DNA of 64,000 nt from Panopea generosa (GCA_029582155.1 CM055903.1:43973769-44037768), one strand, 5' to 3'. Positions 32,418-42,955 are shown, counted from the first letter of the stretch. Program-made: numbers and translations. Notes: generated from the sequence alone by a model not told the origin.

Positions 32418-33740
32418 CCAAAGCTTTAAGACATTTATTAGAGCATTTTATCCTCAAACAATCTCTTTAAATACATACAATCATGTTGGTTTGTCGACAA
32501 TCCCCTGCTCATGACTTACAACCACCATCCGTGCCATCAAGAGTTTCTTATATAAACGAAGTAGCTTGTTATTCAGAATGATATAAAATAAATGAAATTT
32601 CATGTAAAGTAATTAATAAAAGTTAATATATCTGTGTTAATAATTATCATCAATTGATGTAAACTTAATTTTCTTAATAAATCATTTAATTTTCTTTTAT
32701 ATGATGATAACATAAAAATATATGTTGTCAACTCTGACAACTAACAACGGTTCCCAGCTCCTGCTACTGTACATATACCTGTCAAGTGACATAGATTAAT
32801 GAAAAATGTAATGATTTATAGCATATGCCATTTGTGGTACCCATTCAATCAGCAGCTCATCCCAACAATAAAATATAAAAAATATATCTATAGATATTTA
32901 AAATGAAATGCCACATGGTTTGTGTATAACATAATGGGCTCAAACAACTTCTACAGATGCCATTTCTGTCATCAAGTCACAGGGAGTGATACAACTTTGA
33001 TTTAATTAAAACTTCATTCCAAGTACCTGCTCAATATAAGTCCATTAATTAGTTTATGGATATATATATTTCTAAACTTTGTCAATTCACAACAAAGAAT
33101 ACTGAAACCATTCAGGAGAAGGTAAATAAAGAATAAAAGGACAATGTGTAAATAAACTTTGAACATTGAATGGAAATACAAAAAAATGTCAGTCATTTCA
33201 ATACGCTACAACTGCAAATGAATACCTCAAATAAATATTTAAACGCAGGAACAAACATCTTTCAAAACGGAAACAATTTTCTCATGAAAAATGCGTTCAA
33301 CAATTCACTCCTTTCACCTACGTTTTCTTTGTTAACAATAGTATGAAATATTGAGAAATGTAGACAATGAAAGTTGGTAGGTAAAAAGATCGTTTTAGAA
33401 AACAGTAACCTGACATGTAGCAGTTGACATTTTTCTATTTATTCACGGGTGAATGTAGGGTTTGATTTCCTTCCAATATATGTTTTTTTCCCAATCCATT
33501 TGCAAGCTCGTTCACAGGATGTAATTAATCAAACAAGAGTTAGTTTTTACCTAACCTCTAAGTAGGCTATCACAATATTTGTTTAAGATACCAGCTCAAA
33601 CAATGAGTATCAAAATTCGGAAAGCGGTAACAATCTTAAACTTTCAAAACAGTTTCAATTACCATCTTCGGCTTAAATTTCAAGACACATGTAGTATTAT
33701 TTCATAAATTTTACTTTCCTATGTTTCTGATTGATATAAG
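32418..33740. other. No feature seen in about 1.3 kb
   Basis: AT-rich, no recognised repeat, exon or RNA gene. Confidence 0.4.
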
Positions 33741-34285
33741 GATAGATCAGAATTAGGCTAAAGTTGGTCCATTCAATAGATCAGTTGTTGTTGTATGGTG
33801 TTTAGCGTCGCTTTCAACAATTTTTCAGTCACATCACGACGGTGTCTACTTGAGACAGTATTCTTAGCGCTGTCACAATAGAGGATCATGCCGCAGACAC
33901 ATGGCATGATACCCCACCTATTCACATTATACTGACACCAGGTCGACCAGACCTAAAGCTTTCGTCTAAATGCTGAGCGTCAAGTGGGGAAGCTTCTAGT
34001 ACCATTTTTAAAGTCTTTGGTATGACCTGTCTGGGGATCGAACCAACTCAATAGATCAGAATTAGGCTAAAATGGGCCGATTCAATAGAACATAATTAGG
34101 CTAAAACAGGCTGTTTCAATAGATCCTTATGCTAAAAATGGGCCTATTCTATAGTACAGACTTCGGCTAAAATTGGTCCAGTCAAAAAATCATAATAAGG
34201 CAAAAGTTGGCCCAGTCAATAGATCAGTCTTAGGTTTAAAATTGACGTAGTCAATAGATCAGAATTAGGTTGATTAAATTGGCCA
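33741..34285. repeat. About 37-bp tandem array split by a SINE-A
   Basis: Diverged units of the type tcaatagatcagaattaggc, taaaattggtccat occur once or twice before 33772 and about six times from 34048 on. The array is interrupted by the SINE described next. Confidence 0.75.
33773..34059 (-). repeat. SINE-A, 5'-truncated, perfect 12-bp target-site duplication
   Basis: tcaatagatcag at 33773-33784 and 34048-34059. The element runs from ttgttgtatggtgtttagcg through the body and stops within the B box (ggggatcgaacc), so the A box is missing. Removal of the element restores a continuous array unit. Confidence 0.9.
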
Positions 34286-35878
34286 ATACAAGATTTACCT
34301 GGCCAATATGGCATAAATCTTTCTAAGTATTTCTAAATATGAATTTTCAGGTATGGCTCTTGCAAATTAATTAAATATCTCCTTATATGGTAATAGGTTC
34401 ATAGGTGTAAGGATTTATTTGCTGCATCAACATTAGAACAATAGAGATCCACCATTGCCATGTGTCTCTTAATTAACAATATGGCCAATTTTCTATTGAT
34501 CAGAATCATAAGACAGCAATTAGATACCAGAACAGACGCAAAACTGTCAATTTATCCCTATTTAATTACCGTGACTATCTATGTTTTTTTAATATAAATT
34601 ATAGTCAGATATCATAATAAAAACAAAACAGAAAAGAGCAGAACAGATATTTATACAACATACGTTTAATAAATATAATAATAATAATGATAATAACAAT
34701 AATAATAAGAAAGTCTTTATTTAGAGAGTATGGTTGAAATAATCTCCAATCTCCCCTGTGATCTTCTATATACATGGTAAAAAAGTGAGTAATGACAAAA
34801 TAATATACAACAGAATCAAACAATTTGGAAACATACCAACATAATAATTATTTTTGTTGAAATATCAATTAGTAATGCATATTTTCATTAACAATAAATA
34901 ATATATAAAAGGTCAATCTTTGACTGGGTGGGAAAGTAGCTGGGTGGACACACCTCACCTCTACAAACCACTAGACACTAGAGTATTGCAAGCAATGTAT
35001 AAGTACCCTACCAATTTACCTATTTTGTTTTCATAGCAAGCACATTTTTTGTCCTACTGAATGAAAAAACTGCATTATCTCCTTATTGCCCCTATCACAT
35101 GCAAAGTTTCACAAACCTAGCTTGGATACTTTTTGAGGAATCTTTTTTTAGAAAGACGACAGACAAGCTTAGCGAAGTCCAAGTTAAGAAATTCCTTTTC
35201 AATATAAAATTTTAGCATATTTAAATAGATGTCCTTTTGGCAATTCTGGGTCAGTGGGTATACATCATTGTCATGATGTATTAAAAACAAAAAGTTTTTA
35301 ACCAATTTTAAAAATGATATATTGATATATTGATATATAAAAATGATATATTGATAAAAAAAATGTTTTTAGCCAATTTTAAAAATTTAAATAATCCTGA
35401 TATATATTCCCTTTAGCATAACAAGGCCCTGCATATTGATGAATGGGAGAAAAGAACCCCTCTGACACACTGAAAACAGATTATACAATACATAATGATC
35501 GATAATTAATTACTGTTTTGTACATATCAATAGCCGGTAAAGTGATACAATGGTACAGACCCTGTACCTGTTTGTGTGGCAACAACAGATGTGAAAATGG
35601 AGACCCACGCTTCTCAGTATGTGTGGGGTCCTTACAGATCAAACTAGCCATACTAGAAATGACAGCAAACTTTCATACACATCCAGATAACAAGATTAAA
35701 GGATGAGATATTAATGCTGAAAGACAAAAAAATCCTCTTCACCAATGATTTATGCCAAACCAAACCATGGTCATTCAGTCTATCATCTTCCAATTTATAC
35801 ACAAGATAATGTTATGAACGTATAACTGGTAATTCATATACAAGCTGAGTGATTCTGAATGATCTGGTGGAAGAAAGG
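34286..35878. other. No gene recognised; small repeats
   Basis: An (AATAAT)-type run lies at 34674-34712 and a diverged duplication of gtttttaaccaattttaaaa is near 35295 and 35368. A 62-residue plus-strand frame at 35518-35706 has a cluster of cysteines (CTCLCGNNRCENG) but no motif I can assign. Confidence 0.3.
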
Positions 35879-35906
35879 ATCATTGCAATGATATCATTGC
35901 AATGAT
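35879..35906. repeat. Two adjacent perfect palindromes
   Basis: atcattgcaatgat, itself a perfect 14-bp palindrome, occurs twice without a gap. Confidence 0.85.
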
Positions 35907-35947
35907 GGACAAAGGTCGGAACTTAAAGAATCATCATAAAGAATATT

Positions 35948-36115
35948 ACAGTCAAACCAGTTTAAGTGGTCACCTCTATTTACAGTCACTTGTCTTAAGC
36001 AGCCACATTTACTATTTTGATTTCTATGCTTTTGGAGCAAATTAACCTGTATTTAGCAACAACTTGTCTTAAGAGACCACATTTGCTCCTTCCCTTGAAT
36101 GGCCGCTTAAAACTA
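35948..36115. mobile_element. MITE-F, one end lost
   Basis: acagtcaaaccagtttaagt, cttgtcttaagcagccacat, atgcttttggagcaaattaa and ttgctccttcccttgaatgg. The distal inverted repeat is missing, and a 20-bp array begins shortly after. Confidence 0.78.
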
Positions 36116-36190
36116 TATGATTTATTATGTATGGCGAGTGCAGGTTGTCAGAGAGACAAAGTTAATATTGTGCAACATTTAAGACCATTA

Positions 36191-36652
36191 GAGTGCGTAC
36201 CTCGATGTCTGAGTGCGTACCTTGATGTCTGAGTGCATACCTTGATGTTTGAGTGCGTACATCGATGTCTGAGTGCGTACTTCGATGTCTGAGTGCATAC
36301 CTCGATGTCTGAGTGCATACCTCGATGTCTGAGTGCATACTTCGATGTCTGAGTGTGTACCTTGATGTCTGAGTGCGTACCTCGATGTCTGAGTGCATAC
36401 TTCGATGTCTGAGTGCATACCTCGATGTCTGAGTGCATACTTCGATGTCTGAGTGCGTACCTTGATGTCTGAGTGCGTACCTCGATGTCTGAGTGCATAC
36501 ATTGATGTCTGAGTGCATACCTCGATGTCTGAGTGCATACTTTGATGTCTGAGTGCGTACCTTGATGTCTGAGTGCGTACCTTGATGTCTGAGTGCGTAC
36601 CTTGATGACTGAGTGTGTACCTCGATGTCTGAGTACATACATTGATGTCTGA
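36191..36652. repeat. 20-bp minisatellite, about 23 copies
   Basis: gagtgcataccttgatgtct unit, 20 bp, very regular. Variation is mostly gcg/gca and ctc/ctt/ttc. No stop occurs in any of the three minus-strand frames, which yields apparent proteins up to 207 residues with a 20-residue repeat (for example RHRGTHSDIKVCTQTSRYAL). Confidence 0.95.
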
Positions 36653-36654
36653 GT

Positions 36655-36868
36655 GGGGTCTTCCACGGCTGAGTGGTCTAAGGCCTCATCCCAAGACCAC
36701 TTGTCTCTATAATCACCAACACAGTTGAGGGTGTGAATCCGGATTGGTAAAAAAACTATATATAAGAACATTTGCCAGTGGTTCCATTGTTTTTAGAGTA
36801 AAAATTGATATGCATTTATATTAAGTTATGTAATGTGTTGAAAGTGGTGTAAAACCCCATTTAACTCC
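36655..36868 (+). repeat. SINE-C, internally shortened
   Basis: ggtcttccacggctgagtgg, tctaaggcctcatcccaaga, gggtgtgaatccggattgg, atttgccagtggttcc, and tail aaagtggtgtaaaaccccat. It directly abuts the 20-bp array. Confidence 0.82.
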
Positions 36869-37687
36869 ATTAAAGCATCTTAGGAAACTTATCTAGTCTG
36901 ATATAACAGTATTCACACTGTAAGTCAGGACCATTCCAGGTCCACTCTCTACTTACAAAGTCAGAACTCGTCATTTTTGAAAAGATTTGGCATTTTAAAA
37001 AGTGACATTTTTAGTTTTTTCCCCATAAAAGGCGAAAGAATTTACCATGTATATGTAAATACAGTATTTTATGGTCACATCTTCACTTCTTCTGTATCCA
37101 TTCATGGACAGTGTGTAATGCGATTTACAAACAACACCTTTTGTGACATTTTAAGTGCTGGAGAACCCAAATTATCCACATGTATAATAATTGTAAATAA
37201 AGTGTTCTCCCACTTTATTGTCACCATTTGTATACGGGGACAATATTGGTCAAACCAAAAGGCAATTTAATTCATATTAGAGTGTCTGAGAGGCCATTGT
37301 GAATAAATTGCAGCCCATTTGGATTTGCACAATAATTCTAGATATAAAACCTTCAAATAACGATTGCTTTAATCCAAATGGCAATCTACCGCAGATCACT
37401 TTGTGCAATTTGATTAAACTGGCTTCATCTTTATTCCTTCTGCCAGAAAAGCTTCAGGCTCTAAATAAAAGTCTCTTTAATGTAAATATATCAAAGAAGA
37501 ACAAATTCATTCTTGCTTATGAAATGAAAATTAATTAATAATCAATTAAAGCTGTCTTCAAATACTGATGGAAGATATTTGGATAAAATGACATAAAAGA
37601 CAAAATTTTCCTTTCGGCTTTCAAGATGGATGGTATATAAACTGTACCATATTCCTTGCTCGACAAATATGGGTCAGAACAATAAAT
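36869..37687. other. No gene recognised
   Basis: Plus-strand frames at 36977-37270 and 37299-37538 have no domain I know. AT-rich composition and the lack of splice context make them doubtful. Confidence 0.3.
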
Positions 37688-38412
37688 AAGAGGGCCAAGA
37701 TGACCCTATATCATTCACCTGAGTGACCTTGAGTCAACCAACATAAGTAGATTATAATAATACATGTACCCTCAAAATTCCAGAAAAACGAGATGGGCGA
37801 GTAGTTAGAAATTTGATTTGTTTTGAAGATGAAACAGATGTGTAGAAGAGTTCAAACTTGGTAGACATTCCCCCATGGTAAATGTCAGTGAAATTACATC
37901 AAAATCAGATTAGTAGATTCTGACAAGAAGGCTTTTGAAGTTTTTACTATAGATGCTAAGTCTTCGAACTAAGATAAAAATCCAGTTCCAGCACAAAACT
38001 AACCTGTTATGTTTGAGAACGGTTTCAAACTATTGTGCATGAAACAATCTGCAGTTCCAGCACAATAAATATTCCTATGAGTTTCAAACACAAGCCTTCC
38101 CAAAGTAAATCTTTGTCGCAGAGCACTCTCCCCCAAAAACAATTAAGCTCCTCCTCCAAGATTTAGGTAAACTGTGGCGGTCATGTTTTTAAACAAATCA
38201 CAACAGCTTGAACAAACTTGGTAAAGGGTCACCCAAGGAACATTTCTGCGAAATTGTTTTAAAATCGATCTGGTGGTTTCTGACAAGAAGATTTTTTAAG
38301 TTTTTACTAATTAAACTTGCCCTGCCTCCTGGCAGCCATGTTTTTTGACAAATCAAGATGGCTTGAACAAACTTGGTAGAGGGTCACCCAAGGAACATTT
38401 CTGTGAAAAAGC
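37688..38412. repeat. Composite dispersed repeat with about 150-bp internal units
   Basis: Begins agagggccaagatgacccta and tcattcacctgagtgacctt, a type I associate with mollusc genomes. Two clear copies of a roughly 152-bp unit follow (gcttgaacaaacttggta.agggtcacccaagg at 38206 and 38358). An older relative is at about 37846, with ggtttctgacaagaaga as a recurrent landmark. Confidence 0.65.
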
Positions 38413-38607
38413 AACCTGTTCAACCCCATGTTTTTTCTGCATATTTGGACCAACAGAGGACTATCTATGGGAATAAGGCACTTTTAGAACCATTGGTAAT
38501 GTATCCAGTGTTCCAGAAGTGCATGTCTCTATATGTAGAACAGTACAAAATTAATTGGTGTGTGAGACGTTCAACACCATGTTCAACCCATTGCAAATAA
38601 ATATGGC

Positions 38608-38762
38608 ATCGTCAAGTTTAGGTAGTTGAGGAACAACTCTAATAACGCTGATTAGAATCATCTTAACTGGCAAACTTTCTTGTATAAATGTTCTGAACTG
38701 AGCTAGTGTGAGTGGTATATGATCTTGAGCTAAAATCTTTGACCACTTGGCCAAGGGAACCC
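38608..38762 (-). repeat. SINE-C, diverged
   Basis: gattagaatcatcttaactg, gcaaactttcttgtataa, and head gatcttgagctaaaatcttt, gaccacttggccaaggg. Confidence 0.7.
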
Positions 38763-38821
38763 TAACTCTCTGTCATATCACAATGGTATCTCCTAGAAAT
38801 AATATTATGTATTATATTAAG

Positions 38822-38978
38822 TGCTGTAAAAGTCGAGCGATGAATTTGTGATACTCACCCAGTTACATTATACAGAACAACCAAACCTATAATTATCCTT
38901 GAAGTGCAGAGCGTAGAAAGACATAGTCATGGATCAAACCCACAACTTACCATGTGAGACAGACTCTGCAGTCATAGT
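38822..38978 (-). repeat. SINE-A, old copy
   Basis: gatactcacccagttacatt, tataattatccttgaagtgc and atggatcaaacccacaactt. The head is worn (gagacagactctgcag). Confidence 0.6.
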
Positions 38979-39083
38979 CCTACTTAAGATATCTTTTATA
39001 TAGATAAAAAGAGACAAGTAAGAATGCAATTTCTCTTTATTTTTTTTTAATTTAATGAATAACCATGAATTTGAGTATAACCA

Positions 39084-39218
39084 CGGTCCAACAAAGTAGT
39101 GGCAAGCTTTCTCACATAAAGTCCTTGGACCAAGCTGGGCTCAAACCCTATACCTCAGTGGTAAAAGGTAAGTGGGCTTGAGATGGCATCTTAAGCAACT
39201 TGGTCACAGAGGACACAG
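39084..39218 (-). repeat. SINE-C, tail missing
   Basis: ataaccacggtccaacaaag, ggcaagctttctcacataaa, gctcaaaccctatacctcag, and head gagatggcatcttaagcaac. Confidence 0.75.
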
Positions 39219-39324
39219 AATAAAATTTTATTCATTTGTAGTGAGATATTATAATACTATATAATTATGTGTGTGTAGATGAATAGACAAGCTATCAGAT
39301 ATCTGTATATCTTCAATGTGTTCT

Positions 39325-39628
39325 AGCCAGGCCCAGATGGCTCAGTCAACAGTGTGTCCCACTGTTAATCCTGGGGTCATGAGTTAAAATCCCCACCCAG
39401 CAACCATATCCGTAATGATTGATAAACAACATTGTGTCTCATTGTCATTCATCTCTCACCACTAGTTCAAGTGGGAAAGTTATGAGTCATTTGTTGAGAT
39501 GATGTGCTCCATTACTGGTTAACCTTCCAGAATCCTAGGAAACTGATTGTCCATTAGCCCTCAATAGCATAAAAATGACGCTAAATAGTCAATCAAACAA
39601 ACAAACAAACAAACTAACTAACAAACAT
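39325..39628 (+). repeat. SINE-B, full length
   Basis: gccaggcccagatggctcag, ggtcatgagttaaaatcccc, catctctcaccactagttca, core gaaagttatgagtcatttg, and tail aatgacgctaaatagtcaat then (caaa)n. Confidence 0.88.
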
Positions 39629-39987
39629 CAATCTACTCTAGGTATACTACTGTACTACAGATCAGTTGGGAATTTGAACAATTTTGAATAAAGGTTATGT
39701 TGGGAAATGTTTGTCTTTGCACTAATTTCACACAGAACTGCCCATCTACTACTGTTAAGTTCCCAGCAGTGCCCATCAATTATCCCCAGTAGATACAAAT
39801 TAGCCCTCTGTAATTGAGGAGCCAGGGATCTCCGCCCAGCATTCTCCCTCATTATAACTGCTCCCCAGTCTATGGTTTACCTTTAATACTGGGTATTATC
39901 TACTTAACACTCTTTATACTACTAATAAACCTGGTAATGAAGACGTAATGAAGACAGGGACAATATTCAGACAATGATAGACAGTAC
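39629..39987. other. No feature seen
   Basis: Unique-looking sequence; no coding signal recognised. Confidence 0.35.
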
Positions 39988-40067
39988 TACAATTAGTGAT
40001 TGTTCAACAGTATTTTTGTATAGGCTGTACAATTAGTGATTGTTCAACAGTATTTTTGTATATGCTG
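39988..40067. repeat. 40-bp tandem duplication
   Basis: tacaattagtgattgttcaa, cagtatttttgta and ta.gctg are present twice in a row and differ at very few positions. Complex unique sequence follows to 40276. Confidence 0.9.
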
Positions 40068-40276
40068 TAATGCCTGCATGAGAACACACTAATGGGATGA
40101 GAAAAATAATGGAAATGAAGATGATTAAGCTTGTCCACCCTACTGATTTCACATCTTAGTAGGAAATCAATCAACTCTGCATTAGGGTTAATTAATTAAA
40201 TCACCTTACCAAACAGGACATTGGAATTAAGGTAAATAATGTTTATTCATAGATTTACAAACTACCTCTCGTTATA

Positions 40277-40492
40277 TTAACCCTTTACTCCAAAGATACG
40301 CGTTTTCACGCACCAATCACAGAATGCCTTAGAAAACAGTGCAGGAAGAGTTCAGATTGCTCGTAATAAGCAATCTGAACACTTCCTGCACTGTTTTCTA
40401 CTCTGTCAGTTAATATAAACATAATTCACCCAATAATGCAAAAGCCTTCTATATGAGGTATCCAAAGGCATCTATATGAAGTAAAGGGTTAA
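40277..40492. mobile_element. piggyBac-like MITE, copy 2
   Basis: TTAA at 40277-40280 and 40489-40492. Ends are ccctttactccaaagat and, read inward from the right, ccctttacttcatatag. The internal hairpin has 32-bp arms at 40330-40361 and 40369-40400 with one mismatch and a 7-nt loop. Interior and ends closely match copy 1 at 27892-28105, so both came from one family. No coding capacity. Confidence 0.88.
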
Positions 40493-41436
40493 AACAGAAC
40501 AGAGTAGAATAGAGTATGACTGGAAATAATACAAAACAAATTCTTATTGGTAGGGGATCAAATCCATGACCCTCTCATCCTGATTTTTATAAGACTCCAC
40601 ACTCTAAAGTAACATGTTATAGGTTTTATATGGCAAATGATTTTATTGCTAGAGAAACATGTCAGGTTCACTTGTACTCAAATCTGAATAACATCACTTG
40701 TACCCGTTTAATTTTTACTTAAAATAGTTTTGACCAGGTTGGATTTGACCAGCCAAAAAGTCTGCATTATGAGGTAAATTATACTAAGATGGCGCCTAGG
40801 ACCAATTGTTTAGATGAAAAATATTTTGTAAATTGAAAACCATTTACCGAAGTTCAAATTCTGTATACATTACCTTAGAAACATTGTGCCGATAAATTTG
40901 ATGACAGACTGGGTTACAATCCATGCCGCGTCACATAATGTCCATTTCCTTGTATCTGGCCTTAGGGGATATTTGAGTTTTAAATATAAATGTTTAAACT
41001 TGGTATCATATACCATTAAATGATTAATAAATAGACATCAAAGGTGACCGCTCTGTCACTATAAAACGTGACCCCAGCAGGACCAGATTAATTGTAGTTT
41101 ATTGTACCTATTGTTAAAGCATTTCTAGAATTACCCCAGTCATTTACAGATGAGAAAAATAAGTCGTACTACAACTAAGCACAGCATGGTACAACTTTTG
41201 ACGAATTCGCCATCCAATACAAACATGTTTATTCGTCTTTTTTCTAACTTTTATCCATCATCTTTAAACTCCTACAGCACCGAAGGACACATTACAAAGA
41301 TTTATATGAGATATAACTTACAAGATATTATTATAAATATAATCATCATCATCATCAACAGCATCAGCAACAGCAGCACAGAGGTTTGGGGAATTGGGTT
41401 TAATACCATTGTTAACACAATATAGGTTATATATCA
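40493..41436. other. No gene recognised
   Basis: Includes an (ATC)n-type run near 41341-41360. The plus-strand frame at 41150-41425 is low complexity at its end and shows no domain. Confidence 0.35.
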
Positions 41437-41669
41437 GACCATCCTTAAAAAAATATTTGTTTGCTGTGCTCCGACCCAGTATTTTTCATGTGGGTAGGTA
41501 GGTAGCTATTTTTTTTTTGGCCTTAATTTTAATTTTTTACAGAAAATTGAACAGAAATCATGGGCAGAAAAAAAAAAACGCTTTGAAAGTCAATAAAAAG
41601 TTTGGGTAGCTGCAATTTTGAATGAGTAGGTAGGAGCATGGTAAACAATTTGTTTTTTAAGGATGGCCT
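41437..41669. mobile_element. MITE with ggccatccttaaaaaa ends
   Basis: Left end gaccatccttaaaaaaatat, right end tttgttttttaaggatggcc, inverted to each other over about 16 bp. The interior has gggtaggtaggtagc and a diverged counterpart gagtaggtaggagc. About 230 bp, no coding capacity. The target-site duplication is not clear. Confidence 0.65.
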
Positions 41670-41855
41670 AATTATCAAAATGAATTGTCTAAGAAGGATG
41701 TTGTTCAAACTGTGGATAAAGACCAGGAGGCTGAACATTTGAAAAACAGATAAAAAGAAACATACAAGCTGTCAAATTCTGAGATAATTTTGTTTGCAAA
41801 ACAATTATCAAACAAGTATGTTTGAAACACAATTTATTTTATTTCTCAGATCCAA

Positions 41856-41937
41856 ATAAATGTCCCACTCCCCACCCTCAACTCCATTTAAAAAATGCAT
41901 GGCCCAAAGGGCATTTATTTGGGGGAATATGGTATAT
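41856..41937. mobile_element. Terminal fragment of DNA element (counterpart of 11047)
   Basis: ccaaataaatgtcccactcc, then gcatggcccaaagggcattt and atttgggggaatatggtata. Read on the minus strand it starts taccatattcccccaaataa, matching the end seen at 11047. Confidence 0.5.
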
Positions 41938-41944
41938 ACTATTA

Positions 41945-42414
41945 CTTTTTACATGAAATATAATTTATAATTATATGGCTATCAATAGGAAAACCTCAGA
42001 ATTGATGCGAGTACAACCACCATCCTTCCATAAATAACTCACAAGCTGTCTCACATGAAAACAGACTGGGCTCTAACCCAAAACTTAAGCAGTGAGAATG
42101 GGTCCTCCGTGGCCGAGTGGTCTAAGGCGCCATCTCAAGATCACTTACCTCTCACCGCTATGGTCGTAGGTTCGAGTCCCGCTCGCTCCAAAAACTTTAT
42201 GTGAGAAAGTTTCCAGTTACTTATGGAAGGACGGTGGTTCTACTCAGTCTGACTCAGTCTGAGGTCTTCCTCCACCAGTAAAACTGGATATGCCATATAT
42301 AACCTGAAATGTGTTGAAAATGGCGTTAAACCCCATTCAAAAAAAAAAAAAAATAAGCAGTGAGAGGTGAGTGGTCTCAAGACTATACTTTATACCACTT
42401 GGCCACAGAGGACC
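41945..42414 (-). repeat. SINE-C, outer copy split by a younger SINE-C
   Basis: Minus-strand SINE-C from ggctatcaataggaaaacct to ctctaacccaaaacttaagc (42090). It resumes after the inserted element with agtgagaggtgagtggtctc and ends cacttggccacagaggaccc. Confidence 0.88.
42086..42365 (+). repeat. SINE-C, young full-length copy with perfect 12-bp target-site duplication
   Basis: taagcagtgaga at 42086-42097 and 42354-42365. Between them is the best-preserved SINE-C here. The A-box region is gtggccgagtggtctaaggc and the B box is ggttcgagtcccgctcgc. The core is agtttccagttacttatgg, then cttcctccaccagtaaaact, gttaaaccccattc and a poly(A) of about 16. It sits in an older SINE-C of opposite orientation. 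Confidence 0.96.
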
Positions 42415-42449
42415 CAACAACAACAGTAGTGGAATTATAATTTCACAAG

Positions 42450-42587
42450 ATCCTGGAGCAGTCAGATGACATCAACACTGATCTGGCCAGAAGTGTTCAA
42501 CTACCTGTTATTGTAGATGAATCATCAGCATTCCAAGACCTAATCACAGACTCACATTATCACAGACTTGTCTGCGAAGCAGTCCAG
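42450..42587 (+). CDS. Candidate internal protein-coding exon, product unknown
   Basis: A 138-nt open segment (46 codons, phase 0 at both ends) starts after a possible acceptor, tttcacaag at 42441-42449. It ends at a strong donor, CAG|gtaggta at 42585-42594. It reads ILEQSDDINTDLARS at the start and SHYHRLVCEAVQ at the end. The amino-acid mix is balanced: acidic and polar residues, hydrophobics at intervals, no low complexity. That is unlike the Ile/Lys/Asn-rich or repeat-derived frames elsewhere in the window. I do not recognise the protein or any domain. Weak points are a poor polypyrimidine tract, a stop only three codons upstream (which merely bounds the exon), and no second exon that I can pair with it. 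A SINE-C ends about 35 bp upstream and a minisatellite begins about 70 bp downstream, as expected for an exon surrounded by repeat-filled introns. It could also be a fragment of an old mobile element or pseudogene. Confidence 0.38.
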
Positions 42588-42659
42588 GTAGGTAATGATG
42601 CAAGTGCCTGATAACAGCTGTACTTGTATCTAGGACCAACTGCTGCTTTCTTCCTTCTC

Positions 42660-42955
42660 AGAGGCGGATGAGAATGGCACACAATGAGAATATGGCACAG
42701 TGAGAATAGGATAAAATGAAAATAGCACATGATGATAACAATAGGTGAGTAAGGACACAAAGAAAATAGCACATGACGAGAACAGGACAAAGTGAGAATA
42801 GGACACAATGAAAATAGATAATAGGACATGATGAGAATAGGACATGATGAGAACAATAGGTGAGAATAGGACACAATGAGAACAGCACCTGATGAAAATA
42901 GGACACAATGAGAATAGAACACAATGAGACTAGCACACAATGAGAATAGGACTTG
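42660..42955. repeat. 15-16-bp minisatellite, about 18 copies
   Basis: aatgagaataggacac-type units with gatgagaa and agcacatgat variants. Stop-free minus-strand frames of 92-126 residues across it (Ser/Leu/Ile/Cys-rich) reflect the repeat. Confidence 0.9.

Noticed and set aside
35518-35706. Cysteine-containing 62-residue frame as a small secreted peptide
   Set aside because: No signal peptide-like hydrophobic start and no known cysteine spacing.
36148-36771. 207-residue minus-strand open frame and two overlapping frames of 158 and 116 residues
   Set aside because: They are translations of a 20-bp minisatellite that has no stop in any minus-strand frame; the longest one also runs into the flanking SINE-C.
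42100-42200. tRNA genes (many tRNA-like A and B boxes, for example SINE-C head here and SINE-A head near 14840)
   Set aside because: All are followed by SINE bodies and tails, lack a matching acceptor stem where I checked, and occur as repeated families with target-site duplications.
42560-42940. 126- and 92-residue minus-strand frames rich in Ser, Leu, Ile and Cys that look like membrane segments
   Set aside because: They translate a 15-16-bp minisatellite; apparent hydrophobic segments come from the repeat.
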